Source: Symsagittifera roscoffensis
Taxonomy: Eukaryota > Xenacoelomorpha > Acoela > Convolutidae
Length of the DNA stretch: 60,000 bases
Direction: 5' to 3'
Assembly (NCBI RefSeq): GCF_963678635.1
Contig: NC_087070.1
Location: 31,351,704-31,411,703, forward strand
The first letter of the stretch is position 1; each line of letters opens with the position of its first letter. This document shows, one piece after another, positions 10,851 through 21,027 of the stretch. The notes beneath the pieces were generated by a model. It searched no databases. It had not been told where the DNA came from and saw only the letters and a list, made by a program, of their open reading frames with translations. Made by a program: the position numbers and the translations under genes.

Positions 10851-11527
10851 TTGAACAATGCAGTGACTGGGTTTTATGCGAACCCGTGGATTATATTCCT
10901 AAATCCTTTGTTAATATTATTATTATGATTATATAATCGATTATAATCGATTATAAGAGGTTTTCTGTTGGAACTATAATCAATTATAACTTTTTGGAGA
11001 TTATAACCTTTTGGAAAATATCACGATTATAATTGATAATAAATCCTTTAAAGACCTAATTTTGGTATTTATAATCAATTATAATCTTGAAAATATCATC
11101 ACAATAATCCGTTATAATCGATTATTTACGCCTAAACTTGGATGCGGGTTGAAAACTAGCTTTGGGTTTTAGACTATGAATGGCAACGTGAAAAGAAAAA
11201 ACTGGCAGAACAATTTGGAATTGACTTTTTTATCTTACGAAACTTTAGTGCGCAGAGTCTAAGCTCAGACCATTTGTTCTACAGACTTACAGAGTTTACG
11301 AGAAGCTTCTTTTGCATTCTAAACTACATTTGAAATAATTTTATTACGATACTTAAAATAAAAAAGACTACAGCAAGAATTCCCGCACCGGAGTTTCATG
11401 AATAATAATCCTTTATAATGGATTTTCATTGTCTGTCTCTAAAAAACTCACAAGATCTATTATAAAATTGGATTGTTTTCTAAATTTTTGTCAAATCAAT
11501 AAAATCCATTTTAATCTTTTATAATCA
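10850..11527. other. AT-rich stretch with palindromic words
   Basis: Apart from TAATCGATTATAA-type words, a 54-codon open frame at about 11165-11335 was seen but has no recognisable features. No gene is called. Confidence 0.4.
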
Positions 11528-11850
11528 ATATAATGGGGCGCAGGCTTGGGGATAGGGATAAAAGTAGGGGAGGTAGTCTAAACGTGTGTGAGGGGGGATT
11601 GTGGATGTGGGAGTGGGGGAAGGGTAGAAATGTGGAGGAAAGGCAAATTTGGAAGCGAGGGATTGGTAAATGTGTAAATAAATGTAGGGGATGGGATGGT
11701 TTGTAAATGTGTAAATGCGGTGGGGGGGGGGGGGGGGTGGCAATTTGGCAAAGGGTTGGGGACATAACGTGGGGGTGGTAAATATGGGAGATGTAAACTG
11801 GGGGAGGGGGTGTGGTTCGGGTAAGCGTGGGGGCGGTAACGTAGCGGTAA
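11528..11850. repeat. G-rich strand-asymmetric tract
   Basis: About 320 bases whose plus strand is very rich in G and nearly free of C, with repeated TGTAAATGTGTAAAT words and a run of 16 G at 11722-11737. Many G-runs of three or more make quadruplex formation on the plus strand plausible. The proline-rich frames on the opposite strand are a by-product of this bias. Confidence 0.8.
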
Positions 11851-12021
11851 AAATGCCCTATATTTCAAAATGAGTAGATCTGGATTGCAAGTAGGTCGTG
11901 AAAACGCAGAAATGATGCAAATTTTGCAAATGAAATTGCAAAACAAACAGAGATTTTAATCCATTATAATAATTTAAAACGGATTTTAAATAGACTATAA
12001 TCCATTATAATGGATTATAAT

Positions 12022-12065
12022 CAGGGGCGGATCTAGGATTTTCGCGAAGGGGGGGGGGGGGGGGG
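12022..12065. repeat. Poly-G tract behind a possible transposon end
   Basis: CAGGGGCGGATCTAGG resembles the terminal inverted repeat of some hAT-type elements and is followed by a run of 17 G (12049-12065). No matching inverted end was found nearby, so the transposon reading is weak. Confidence 0.3.
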
Positions 12066-13117
12066 AGATTTTCGAAAAATTTTGAAAATTTTGTCGACCT
12101 TTTTTTAAGGTCGAGCAAAGTGATGTTTCGAGTTCTCCCAAAGCACTAAAAAGACCCTGTTATGGGAAAAGTTTTAGTGTTCAAGTCGCATAAAGTCTAG
12201 AATCAAAGTGCATTTTTCGTTATTTGATCTGGTCTGCCCATTTTTGGTTTTTGATGCATCGGTTTACTGACTTAACAACATAAAACCTGATATTAAGAAA
12301 TGCATTTATAGTAGAAATGTGCAAGTGATTCAATTTTCACAGAGAATTCTTATTAGAATTTTTATACACATATTTACGAGTTAGCTTTAAAACAGATATA
12401 ACTTTCTCACTGAAAAGAAATCTAATTCAAAACGATAGGAAAAACATGCAAACATCAATCATCAGAAGTGGCACATGCTAGATGAATCCGATTTTTGCAT
12501 AGTTTTTTTTATGTACAACAAAAATTTTCAATTACAAAATTTGTTTCATTTTGCCCTTGATCGGGGACAATTAGATGTAGATTTGACAATTTGCTCATGA
12601 TCTTGACTAATTAGCTAATTGAAGAGTGAGCAGAGGGGGGTACTCGTAGACCCCCATGTTTTAAGATAAGGAGTAGAAAGAAAATCGAGTCTATTGGCTA
12701 TGTATTAAAATAGGTTATAGGTTTTCCAATGTATTAAGATGGGTTATAGGTTTCAGATGGTAAGATGGTAAGTTTCAAAAAGCTTTTGGCGCCCGGTTTT
12801 CAATTTTTTTGGCGCTCGAATTTGCCGATACATGCTTTTCCAATGTAACTCCTACGATTTAGCTTATTTTTCGATTTTTATAGAAAAAAGAGGAAATATG
12901 TAAAACATTATTTCTTATAATCATTTTAACGCAAGTTTTCAATTTAACTGCATTCATTTTAAGACATTGAATGCAGCTGCACTATCAGTTATTTACAAGT
13001 TCAAAAGTTTCGTGTGTATTCTGTCATCCTGAACATGTCTTAATGGGTAAAAATAACTCAACCCAAATACTAGCAGGAAGTTTCAAAAAATTGTTTGGAT
13101 TAAAGCAGCCTTGATGT
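12066..13117. other. AT-rich non-coding stretch
   Basis: No supported gene. A short repetition (GGTTATAGGTTT near 12711-12750) is the only structure noticed. Confidence 0.5.
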
Positions 13118-13575
13118 TCCGACTACTTTCGGAGAAAATGACGGAATATTTTTGCTCCGGTTGGTTTTTTCTTCTGACAAGTTTCAATTTTTTAACTAGC
13201 CATTTTTCACGGGATTTCTTAAATATCATTCAAAAGGTTTTGTTGGCCTGAGCTTAAATTTGAAGTTATTTTACCTGTGATTATTTTTCGTTAAGTTATG
13301 GGGTTTAAAGATAGCCATTTTGGCCTAGTTGGGAAAATTAACGCGCGATACTTTTCGCGCTATTAACGCGTAAGCGGAGATTTAATCCGTCTAAGAAATG
13401 TACTTCATATGGCGTGTGGGGGGATGATTTTCGCATAAGAGTCTCAAATAAAAAAACTCTTTGTACATTTAATTTTTTTGTACATATAAATTTTTTTCAA
13501 GTTGTTACTGCTTCGTAGATCTTAAAAGGCAGTCGGAACATTCAGGGCTTCACCCTAACAAGAGCAGACTTGTTT
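13118..13575 (-). repeat. 537 bp-family repeat, inverted single copy
   Basis: The reverse complement of this segment matches the two tandem units at 31618-32683: AACATTCAGGGCTTC, the CGCG-rich block with ATTAACGCGTAAGCGGAG, and GTTCCGACT occur in the same order. It is more diverged than the two tandem units are from one another. Confidence 0.75.
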
Positions 13576-13924
13576 TTTGGTCGATCTTTTTTTAAAAGCC
13601 TAAAAAACTTTTTTCTATTAGATTACCTTGCTTTTTTCCATATTCTGAGTACTCAATTGTGATCTGTATTGTTTTAAAAAAAAATTGCTTGTTTTGAGAA
13701 TTGGTCTGTTTTATAACTAAATTTGACCTTACAATATTCGAAAAATTAAGCCGTCTCCTGAATGTAATGGGGTTTCTTAAATTATGAACCACATATTCGT
13801 AGATTCTATTTGCCATAGTTTCGACTGTTTTGTTGACTAAATAAATAGTTTTTGTGGGATTTCACTGTGGGTATGAAAACGTACGAAAGTTTTCAAAAAA
13901 CTAAATTCAAAATTGTTAGTTTTT

Positions 13925-14330
13925 GGCGGATTGACCTTCCGACGGAAATTGGCTTTGTGCTGAAATGCTCAACTAATATTGTGACCTAATTGTTTAAACA
14001 AGGTTAGGCGTGGTGGATTAACGATCCGACGGAAATTGACTCCATTCTGAAATGCTCAAATAATATTTTGACTCAGTTGCTTAAGCAATAATATGCGTGG
14101 TGGATCGACTTTCCAACGCTGAATCGACCTTCCAACGGAAACTAACTTCGTGCTGAAATGCTCAATTAATAATGTGACCGAAATGTTTAAACAATGTTAG
14201 GCGTGGCGAATCGAACTTCCAACGGTGGTTGGGCCTTCCGACCGAAACTGACTTCGTGCTGAAATGCTCATGTTGTTTAAACAATGTTAGGCGTGCTGGA
14301 TCGACCTTCCAACCGAAATTGACTTCGAAT
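13925..14330. repeat. Minisatellite, ~90-110 bp unit, about 4-5 copies
   Basis: Units contain GACCTTCCGACGGAAATTG, then TGCTGAAATGCTCAA and GTTTAAACAATGTTAGGCGTG, with indels between copies. Confidence 0.85.
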
Positions 14331-14399
14331 GACTTTAACTGTCCAGAATTTACTTTGCAAATGGTGAAATGACTACCTGCACCGATGTTTTATGGATAA

Positions 14400-14995
14400 A
14401 AATTGAAAATAATGGATTTTTGCTGACAAAAATGTTGTCTATATAATCGATTATTATGGCAAATTTAGACAACGTAATGGATTTTTAATCCATTTTAATC
14501 GTTTAATTTCGAAAAACAAAAATCCATTAAAAACAAAAATCCATTAAAAATCCGTTTTCGAAAAACAAAAATCTATAGGTAACTTTTTGTAAATTTTCAT
14601 AAACGCGATTGCGATTGAAAATAGGAAAAAATGAAATTTGGTGAGAGAACAAAATAACTAACTTAAGTTTAACAATATTATGAAAAAATGAAAACAAGAC
14701 AAAAAAAACATTTAATTAAATTGATTAATCAGTTTTAATCCATTTTAATCCATTATAATCGAATAAAATGGATTATTTTCCTTTTGATAAAGTTTTTGTT
14801 TGTTATTTCATAGAGACTGACAATGAAAATCCAATATATTCGATTATTATCCATGAAACTTCAGAGCGGGTAGGCATCAAAATGCACGGTGTTGAATTGT
14901 ATGTGTTAATATTTGTAGCACTTCGTTATCCAATCAGAATACAGCCGTTAATCTATTGGGTTGCAAGTTACGATTGAGTCTTAGTGAACCGGTTG
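14400..14995. other. AT-rich stretch, no supported gene
   Basis: Contains ATCCATTTTAATC-type words related to the palindromic family. An ATG frame at 14768-14977 (69 codons) begins inside such a word and lacks other support. Confidence 0.45.
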
Positions 14996-14999
14996 AGGT

Positions 15000-15450
15000 G
15001 CTCGAATTAAGTTTTGACTTGAAAATCGAGAAGGTGCAGTTTTTCCACTGAAAATCCGCGGTCGAGAAGAAGATTTAAGTCGAGCACAAAGTCAAAAGAT
15101 ACCCTATTTCGGTCGAGAAAGCCAATACATAGGTCGAGCACAGTAGAAATATGCCCATTTTTGGTCGAGAGAATAAAAAAAAAGAGCTAGCATAGTCGAA
15201 TGATACCCATTTTGGGTCGAAAAAATTGAGACCTTTCCATGCAGGTTGAACAAATAAAATTTTAAAAATTGTCGGTCGAGACAGTCAAGAAAGTCGAACA
15301 CTTTTTTTGGGTTCAGAAAAACCAAATATACCGAAAGTTGGTTGAGAAAGTCGAAACTTACCGAAAGTTAGCTAGCCGTGAAAGTCCAAACATACCAAAA
15401 TTTTGTTGGAGATGGCCGAAACATTGCAATTTTTGGTGGAGAAAATCGAA
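15000..15450. repeat. Degenerate minisatellite based on GGTCGAGAAAGTC
   Basis: Words such as GGTCGAGAAAGCC, GGTCGAGAGAATA, GGTCGAGACAGTC and GTTGAGAAAGTCGAAAC recur about every 35-45 bases, often followed by ATACC and a T-rich or A-rich spacer. Confidence 0.75.
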
Positions 15451-15532
15451 ATTATCAATCTAGCACCTGGACCCGGGGTGAAAAATGATCTGGTTACTTT
15501 AGGGGCATATTGTTCAGTTGGCGGGTGCTTAC

Positions 15533-15691
15533 CATTTCTATTTCCTGTAGCCTCATTTTCTCCTCCCACTTTTCACTTCTCTCCTGGATCTCCTCTCTGT
15601 CTTTGTCCAACTTGTCACTCAGCAGATCCATGAATGTCTCCCGCATCACTGCATGGGCCCTCTTCAGGTTATCGGCATTGCGAAGATACTT
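15533..15691 (-). CDS. Candidate internal coding exon with coiled coil, 53 codons
   Basis: On the minus strand a 159 bp GC-rich block is bounded by a strong acceptor (CTGTCTGTTTTGTTCAG) and a strong donor (ATG|GTAAGC). It is open and in phase 0 at both ends. It encodes YLRNADNLKRAHAVMRETF, then LLSDKLDKDREEIQERSEKW and EEKMRLQEIEM. The charged heptad-like spacing predicts an alpha-helical coiled coil. The block ends about 55 bases left of the gypsy 5' LTR, so the element sits in the intron just upstream. Same-strand candidate exons lie at 24290-24388, 26333-26469 and 28342-28876, and further along at 4007-4105 (also phase 0). I recognise no family. Confidence 0.7.
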
Positions 15692-15742
15692 CTGAACAAA
15701 ACAGACAGACTAAATGAATCTTCTCATTTCATCACATGCTAA

Positions 15743-15747
15743 AAGTC
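15743..15747. repeat. Gypsy target-site duplication, left (AAGTC)
   Basis: AAGTC abuts the 5' LTR and is repeated at 24173-24177 after the 3' LTR. Confidence 0.85.
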
Positions 15748-16046
15748 TGTGGTATTGCAGCATCCGCAGTACATAACCTTGAGGACAGTTTGCTAGCTAC
15801 TGCATCTGCAGTAACCATATGTGCTAACTATATCCATTATGCTATTATTATATAAGAGTGGTCAAGGCCATTTGGTGTTGTTAAAACGTTATGGTTGAAT
15901 TGGTCAGTGTTTTATATCTCATGCTAAAAAACAGTAACCAATCTCAGCTACTAACTTCATTAAAAGACAAGATCAAGACCAGTAAATTAACAGTATCTTT
16001 TCTTATTTTTATTCCTCAACACGCTACGCAGTTTAGGGATATCACA
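15748..16046 (+). repeat. Gypsy 5' LTR, 299 bp
   Basis: Starts TGTGGTATTGCAGC and ends GATATCACA. A TATATAAG box at about 15849-15856 is a candidate promoter for element transcription. It differs from the 3' LTR at three bases (in AAAACAGTAACC, AAGACCAGT and TTATTTTTAT). Confidence 0.95.
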
Positions 16047-16935
16047 TGGCGCAGCCAGCAGGATTTTTTGCTCAGGACAATACAACTGACATGGGAATTC
16101 CTGTTTACTGGACCACAGCGAACTCTGATCCACCTTGGAATTTTGAAGTATGGTTCGGTCAGTTCCTGATGGCGGTAACTGTAAAAGAAAATGTCAACCC
16201 AGAAGTTATGCTGGAAGATCCTAAACCAGTGTTAGAGGAGCCGGAACCCCGTCCAGAAACACCCAGAGAGGGCGAATCTGCTGCTGCAACAGCAGCTAGA
16301 GAAGCACGGGACAGACTATTAAAAGATCGAGTAGCAGCCGAGAATGAAGAGAGGAGAGAAAGAGGACCTAAAGTGGGTCACAATATTTACTACAACGAAG
16401 TCCAAAAGCGATTAGTATCCAGACTATTTCTTGCGTTTGGGACGGAAGGAAAGAAACGTTTTGTTCAAAAAATCCACATGTGGAGATTTCTAAGTTGCAA
16501 TTTAAAGAGATGGCTAGATTAGCAAAGATGACTTTTGAAAAATGCCAGAGCATCACTTATGAGCGGTACAAATTATTTAATAGATCGCAGGAAATAGGAG
16601 AATCATTAGAGTCATTTCATGCCGCACTAACTGCTCAAGCAGCGAAATCGGCATTGGACACTTTAGAAGATGAGTTAGTCAGAGATCTTTTTATTTCTAA
16701 AATGCGAAGGCCAGCATTGCAGGACACGCTCACGTTCGAAACGTTACCTCCCGAAGAAGTATTAAAACGTGCGATAAAATTTGAGCAGAGTAAACAATCG
16801 ACACAGGCGTTTCAGAAATCCACTCTGGGTACTGCTCAAGCAACAACTCAATCAGGGTCCCAAATTAAAATCAAGCAGGAACCGATTCTGGTGGTAGGAA
16901 ACAGGAATCAGATTACTAGAAAGCCCTATCGCTAA
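16046..16935 (+). pseudogene. gag: Gypsy gag, frameshifted
   Basis: Gag forms the internal particle. The first open segment (16046-16522) starts with an ATG whose A is the last LTR base, so the primer binding site encodes MAQPAG. It has a tryptophan-rich start (WNFEVWFGQFLM) and a long acidic/basic linker. A frameshift in or near an A-run at about 16470 moves the reading to a second segment (16480-16935) with the capsid-like helices ESLESFHAALTAQAAKS and DELVRDLFISKMRRPALQ. That segment ends at an in-frame TAA (16933-16935), after which the same frame continues into the nucleocapsid. The frameshift and stop make this copy unable to produce full Gag. Confidence 0.85.
16047..16064 (+). other. 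Gypsy primer binding site (serine tRNA)
   Basis: TGGCGCAGCCAGCAGGAT begins exactly at the LTR edge. Its complement ends in CTGCGCCA, the pattern of a serine tRNA acceptor end with discriminator G. Related Ty3/gypsy elements such as 17.6 and 297 also use serine tRNA. Confidence 0.8.
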
Positions 16936-17241
16936 AAGAATAGACGGAAACAGCCGGAAGGAAGGGCGATATCGAGCAATCATAACGCAGATGATAGGAA
17001 ACAATGCAACAGGTGTGGCAGACCATTTGTAGACGGTCATTTGAAAAATTGTGCGGCAATGGGAAAACAATGTAAGAACTGCAATAAACCAAACCACTTT
17101 GCTCGAATGTGTCGTTCACAACAAGTCAGTGAAATAACTGAGAATACAGAGAGTTCTGAGAAAGAATGTACCTTGATTCAAACATTTGATTCGTGCGAAG
17201 AATTCGAGGTATGGCAATTGAACATAAAGACAGTCAGATAG
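16936..17241 (+). pseudogene. Gypsy nucleocapsid region with zinc knuckles
   Basis: This continues the second gag frame after the TAA at 16933. It encodes a Cys/His box CNRCGRPFVDGHLKNC (C-x2-C-x7-H-x3-C, an unusual spacing) at about 17005-17052. A standard zinc knuckle, CKNCNKPNHFARMC (C-x2-C-x4-H-x4-C), follows at about 17071-17112. These motifs bind element RNA during packaging. The frame ends at 17241 and overlaps the protease frame from about 17193, as expected if protease was normally reached by ribosomal frameshifting; in this broken copy the overlap could also be decay. Confidence 0.8.
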
Positions 17242-17570
17242 AGATGATCAATCGATACATCGATGAGAAAGGAAAAGACAACAGTGGCAGCACTGGAGTA
17301 ATCAAACTCGAAACGAAAAAGATTGACATGCGGAAAGATTCATCATCGGGAAGGATGAAATCACTGAAAGCTTTAATCCGAATTGATAATCAAATAATAA
17401 ATATGACCGTGGACACCGGAAGCCCAACTTCATTTATAAATTGGACAGTGGCGAAACAGATTCCAGATTCATCAGGAAAAATACAGTTTACTCCGGTTGA
17501 AAAATTGTACTTACCAGCACAATTCGTGGATTATAATAAAAAAACCAATAGCATTATTGGGTGCTTGTGA
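17193..17570 (+). pseudogene. Gypsy protease
   Basis: This segment encodes an aspartic protease core, MTVDTGSPTSFINWTVAK, with the catalytic DTG at about 17412-17420; the enzyme cleaves the polyprotein. It overlaps the end of the nucleocapsid frame by about 49 bases. The frame stops at 17570 next to an A-run (AATAAAAAAACC), and the following pol frame starts in a different phase at 17561, so a small indel has separated protease from reverse transcriptase. Confidence 0.8.
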
Positions 17571-18691
17571 AGGGAAATATACGGTCCGCTGGCTGGGAGG
17601 TTCCGGAGGCCACTTTTCTGATAACTGAACGAAGGACACGGTGTATTTTAGGGTTAGACTTAAAAAGTAAAGTGGGTATAACCACTACGCAAAGATCCGC
17701 CCCGAAGATGAAATCCCGATTTGATATAATGCTGTGCGAACAGTCGGGGCCGTGGAAAGAAAAATTCTATGAGGATTTTAAACCACTGTTTGACAGAAAA
17801 GGACGATCAGTACATCATGTCGTAAATACAACGTTCAAATACCCTCTTTGCCCAATTCAGGAAAACGGGAAGAGGATACCCATCCATGTGCAAGAAAAAG
17901 TTGAGAAGGAAATTGAAAAATTACTATCAGAAGGCCATATTCAGAAGTTAGATAAGTATACCAGTGATTGTTTCATAGCCCCTATTGTCATCACAGTGAA
18001 GAAAGACGATTCAATTAAATTGGCTCTGGATGCAAAGCCCATCAACAGACAATTATATAAAAACAAGTATCAGATGCCGAATGTGGAGGAGCTATTAGAC
18101 GGTGTTAGTCAGATAGTAACTGCACAAACAGCAGGTACTTTGTTTTTCACTGTGTTAGATTTGAAATATGCATATAGTCAGTTAAAGTTGACTCCACAAA
18201 CTGCAAGACAGTGTAACTTCAACATCGTAGGGGGGAAAGCTACGGGCACATATAGATTTCTGACGGGATTCTATGAGTTGGCAGATATGCCAGCCGAATT
18301 TCAAAAAGCAATGGATCGGACGTTAAATCATTCCAAGAATACGTTTTGTTTCTTGGACGACATACTGATCGTCTCAAAGGGATCGGAGCTAGAACATGAA
18401 AAACTAATTACCGACGTTCTAATGAAGCTAGATAAGGAAAACTTATCTCTGAAGCTGTCAAAATGTGATTTCTTCAAAACAGAAGTAAATTGGCTCGGAC
18501 CTAAACTTTCAGAAAGTGGGGTTACCCCGAAAATTAAGGCTATCCTTAAGTTAGAGCATCCAAAGTCGCTCAAACAACTTAGATCCTTTCTAGGTAGTAT
18601 TAATCACCTCGCGAAGTTTATACCGAATGCAGCCAATTTGACAGACAAGCTTAGACCATTATTGCGTGAGGAAAATGAAAAGAAAAATTGA
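17561..18691 (+). pseudogene. pol: Gypsy reverse transcriptase
   Basis: An open segment of 376 codons covers a complete reverse-transcriptase palm. It has LDLKYAYSQLKL near residue 200 and the catalytic FLDDILIVS at 18350-18376 (about residue 263). The thumb-like LKQLRSFLGSINHLAKFIPN ends near 18630. Upstream, ILGLDL marks the end of the protease region. The frame closes at TGA in an A-rich stretch (18689-18691), and RNase H continues in another frame from about 18720. The reverse-transcriptase motifs are intact, but the segment has no start or processing partner of its own, so I treat it as part of a broken pol. Confidence 0.9.
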
Positions 18692-18746
18692 AAAAAATTA
18701 AAATCCCAGTAAAAAAAAATTTGAATGGGGACCCGAACATACTGAG

Positions 18747-19349
18747 GTGCTCGAGGAAATCAAACAAGCGGTAGCAAACTTTGATAAACTGAACTATTAT
18801 GACCCGAATAGGGATACTCGGGTCAAGTGTGATGCAAGCCATAGTGGACTAGGGGCATCTTTAGAGCAACAAACGGAAAAGAGCGAATGGATTCCAATTT
18901 CATTCGCGTCACGCTACCTGAATAATCAAGAAAAAACGTATTTTGCTAATGAGCTTGAACTGTTAGCGGTAGTGTGGGCAGTTGATCGTTTCAAACATTA
19001 CTTATTAGGAAAAGAATTTGTAAAAGTCACTGATCATAAGGCATTAACATCTGCCTTAGAAGGCAACAGGTCTAACAAAACATTTCAATCCCGATTAACG
19101 AGGTGGGTGGATAGATTACTGCCCTATCAATTCAAAATTGTCCATATTCCAGGGAAGGATATGGGGATAGTAGATTATCTATCTAGAGAACCAACCGGAG
19201 AACCTTGGCCAGAAACCAAGTTGGATGAAAAATTTGTGGTCACTTCGATTGAGTGCTTTCATAGAGCACTCGACTGTTTATACAGTCGACTGAATGATAC
19301 TGATGTAACAATTCAGAGTGAAAAAGTTCTAGAATATTCTCACAAATAG
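18747..19349 (+). pseudogene. Gypsy RNase H, first copy
   Basis: The segment encodes RNase H motifs VKCDASHSGLGA, NELELLAVVWAVDRFKHYLL and VTDHKALTSALEG, in the usual order; the enzyme removes RNA from the hybrid during reverse transcription. It is complete in the N-terminal half, unlike the second copy. It ends at a TAG (19347-19349) where the second copy reads CAG. After this come spacer sequence and a truncated junction into the integrase tail (19942-20137). Confidence 0.85.
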
Positions 19350-20137
19350 AAAAGAGAAGACAATTTGCTAAAATCCAGGCGTGGTTGCCATAGCAACAAA
19401 ACTGTCAAAAACCGAACAAAGCTCGACCGGAACGAGAACTGTGGCAATTCAAATTTTTTGCCTATCAATAACGTGTTGAATCAGAACACTCTTGTCAATT
19501 TCAATAGAGCAGTTCAGTCGGTCAATTTAGTCAAAAACAGAAAAATAAACTCAGAAGAAATGGAGGACGGAAAAATGAAGAAAAAGACAGTGAGAATCGA
19601 AGACTGTACGGACACAGGAGGAGAGCGATCAATTAACGGAAGCAGAAATAACCGAGACTACCTTCCGTCGAACATGTCGGATTAGAAGAGGAACACTAGA
19701 TAGAGCGGGGTCAGACAGCTTTGAGGAAGACAGCTGTGCTGCACGACCAGTAATATGGGATCAAGACGCCGAAGAAACAAAAAACTTGCTATCCATTTGG
19801 GATCTGGTCAGCAAAGATCAGGAGATGCCCGGAAACATCAAAGAGCTAGAGGCGATCACTCAGATGGTCACGAGCAGCCCAAGAGGCTCACCAACGAAAT
19901 CAATCATAGAAGTGGATCTAACAGCGGAGGATGACGATCTACTCAAGGAGAGGGTTGACCAATCTCGAGATTCCCTAAAGATTGTCAAAAAAGGGCAGAA
20001 AAGCAGGGATGTCAGTCCCCTTTTCAAACAAGCCAGTATGACAACTCAGGAAAGAAACAGAGCAAGAACTCTGCGAAACCTGTTGGAGGCTAACGCTAAC
20101 TGGAACGCAAATGGGCGCAGATATGACGGACCCAGCC
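18894..20137 (+). repeat. Partial tandem duplication, first unit (integrase deleted)
   Basis: Bases 18894-19941 match 20136-21183 at a constant offset of 1242 with about 1-2 percent differences. The unit then jumps from 19941/19942 to sequence matching 22261-22456 (offset 2319) and runs to 20137, where the second unit begins at a CC microhomology. The 1077 bp corresponding to the integrase core (21184-22260) is missing from the first unit, and the missing length is a multiple of three. Confidence 0.95.
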
Positions 20138-20927
20138 AATTTCATTCGCGTCGCGCTACCTGAATAATCAAGAAAAAAAGTATTCTACTAATGAGCTTGA
20201 ACTGTTAGCGGTAGTGTGGGCAGTTGATCGTTTCAAACATTACTTATTAGGAAAAGAATTTGTAATAGTCACTTATCATAAGGCATTAACATCTGCCTTA
20301 GAAGGCAACAGGTCTAACAAAACATATCAATCCCGATTAACGAGGTGGGTGGATAGATTACTGCCTTATGAATTCAAAATTGTCCATATTCCAGGGAAGG
20401 ATATGGGGATAGTAGATTATCTATCTAGAGAACCAACCGGAGAACCTTGGCCAGAAACCAAATTGGATGAAAAATTTGTAGTCACTTCGATTGAGTGCTT
20501 TCATAGAGCACTCGACTGTTTATACAGTCGACTGAATGATACTGATGTAACAATTCAGAGTGAAAAAGTTCTAGAATATTCTCACAAACAGAAAAGAGAA
20601 GACAATTTGCTAAAATCCAGGCGTGGTTGCCATAGCAACAAAACTGTCAAAAACCGAACAAAGCTCGACCGGAACGAGAACTGTGGCAATTCAAATTTTT
20701 TGCCTATCAATAACGTGTTGAATGAGAACACTCTTGTCAATTTCAATAGAGCAGTTCAGTCGGTCAATTTAGTCAAAAACAGAAAAATAAACTCAGAAGA
20801 AATGGAGGACGGAAAAATGAAGAAAAAGACAGTGAGAATCGAAGACTGTACGGACACAGGAGGAGAGCGATCAATTAACGGAAGCAGAAATAACCGAGAC
20901 TACCTTCCATCGAACATGTCGGATTAG
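20136..20927 (+). pseudogene. Gypsy RNase H C-terminal half and spacer, second copy
   Basis: Near-identical to 18894-19685 but lacking the upstream DASHSGLGA half of RNase H. The open frame (20214-20927) includes AVDRFKHYLLGKEF. The conserved DH of the first copy (VTDHKAL) has become YH (VTYHKAL), so a likely active-site residue is lost. The spacer encodes basic, low-complexity peptide. Both copies share the same frame break after SNMSD, so that break predates the duplication or was spread by recombination. Confidence 0.85.
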
Positions 20928-21027
20928 AAGAGGAACACTAGATAGAGCGGGGTCAGACAGCTTTGAGGAAGACAGCTGTGCTGCACGACCAGTAATATGG
21001 GATCAAGACGCCGAAGAAACAAAAAAC

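Larger units (their letters stand above)
9480..11560. repeat. Region rich in palindromic TAATCGATTATAA words
   Basis: The palindrome ATAATCGATTAT and variants recur many times, for example near 9575, 9610, 10250, 10335, 10935 and 11110. Spacing is irregular, so this is a motif-rich region rather than a simple tandem repeat. The same words recur at 14448, 33590-33670 and 34975. The region also holds a LINE remnant and a 51 bp duplication, listed separately. Confidence 0.7.

Noticed and set aside
11511-11946. Overlapping proline/histidine-rich minus-strand frames up to 122 codons
   Set aside because: They result from the G-rich, C-poor composition of the opposite strand; three frames are open at once, the mark of compositional bias.
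12022-12065. Complete hAT element
   Set aside because: Only one possible terminal word was found; no inverted partner, flank duplication or transposase.
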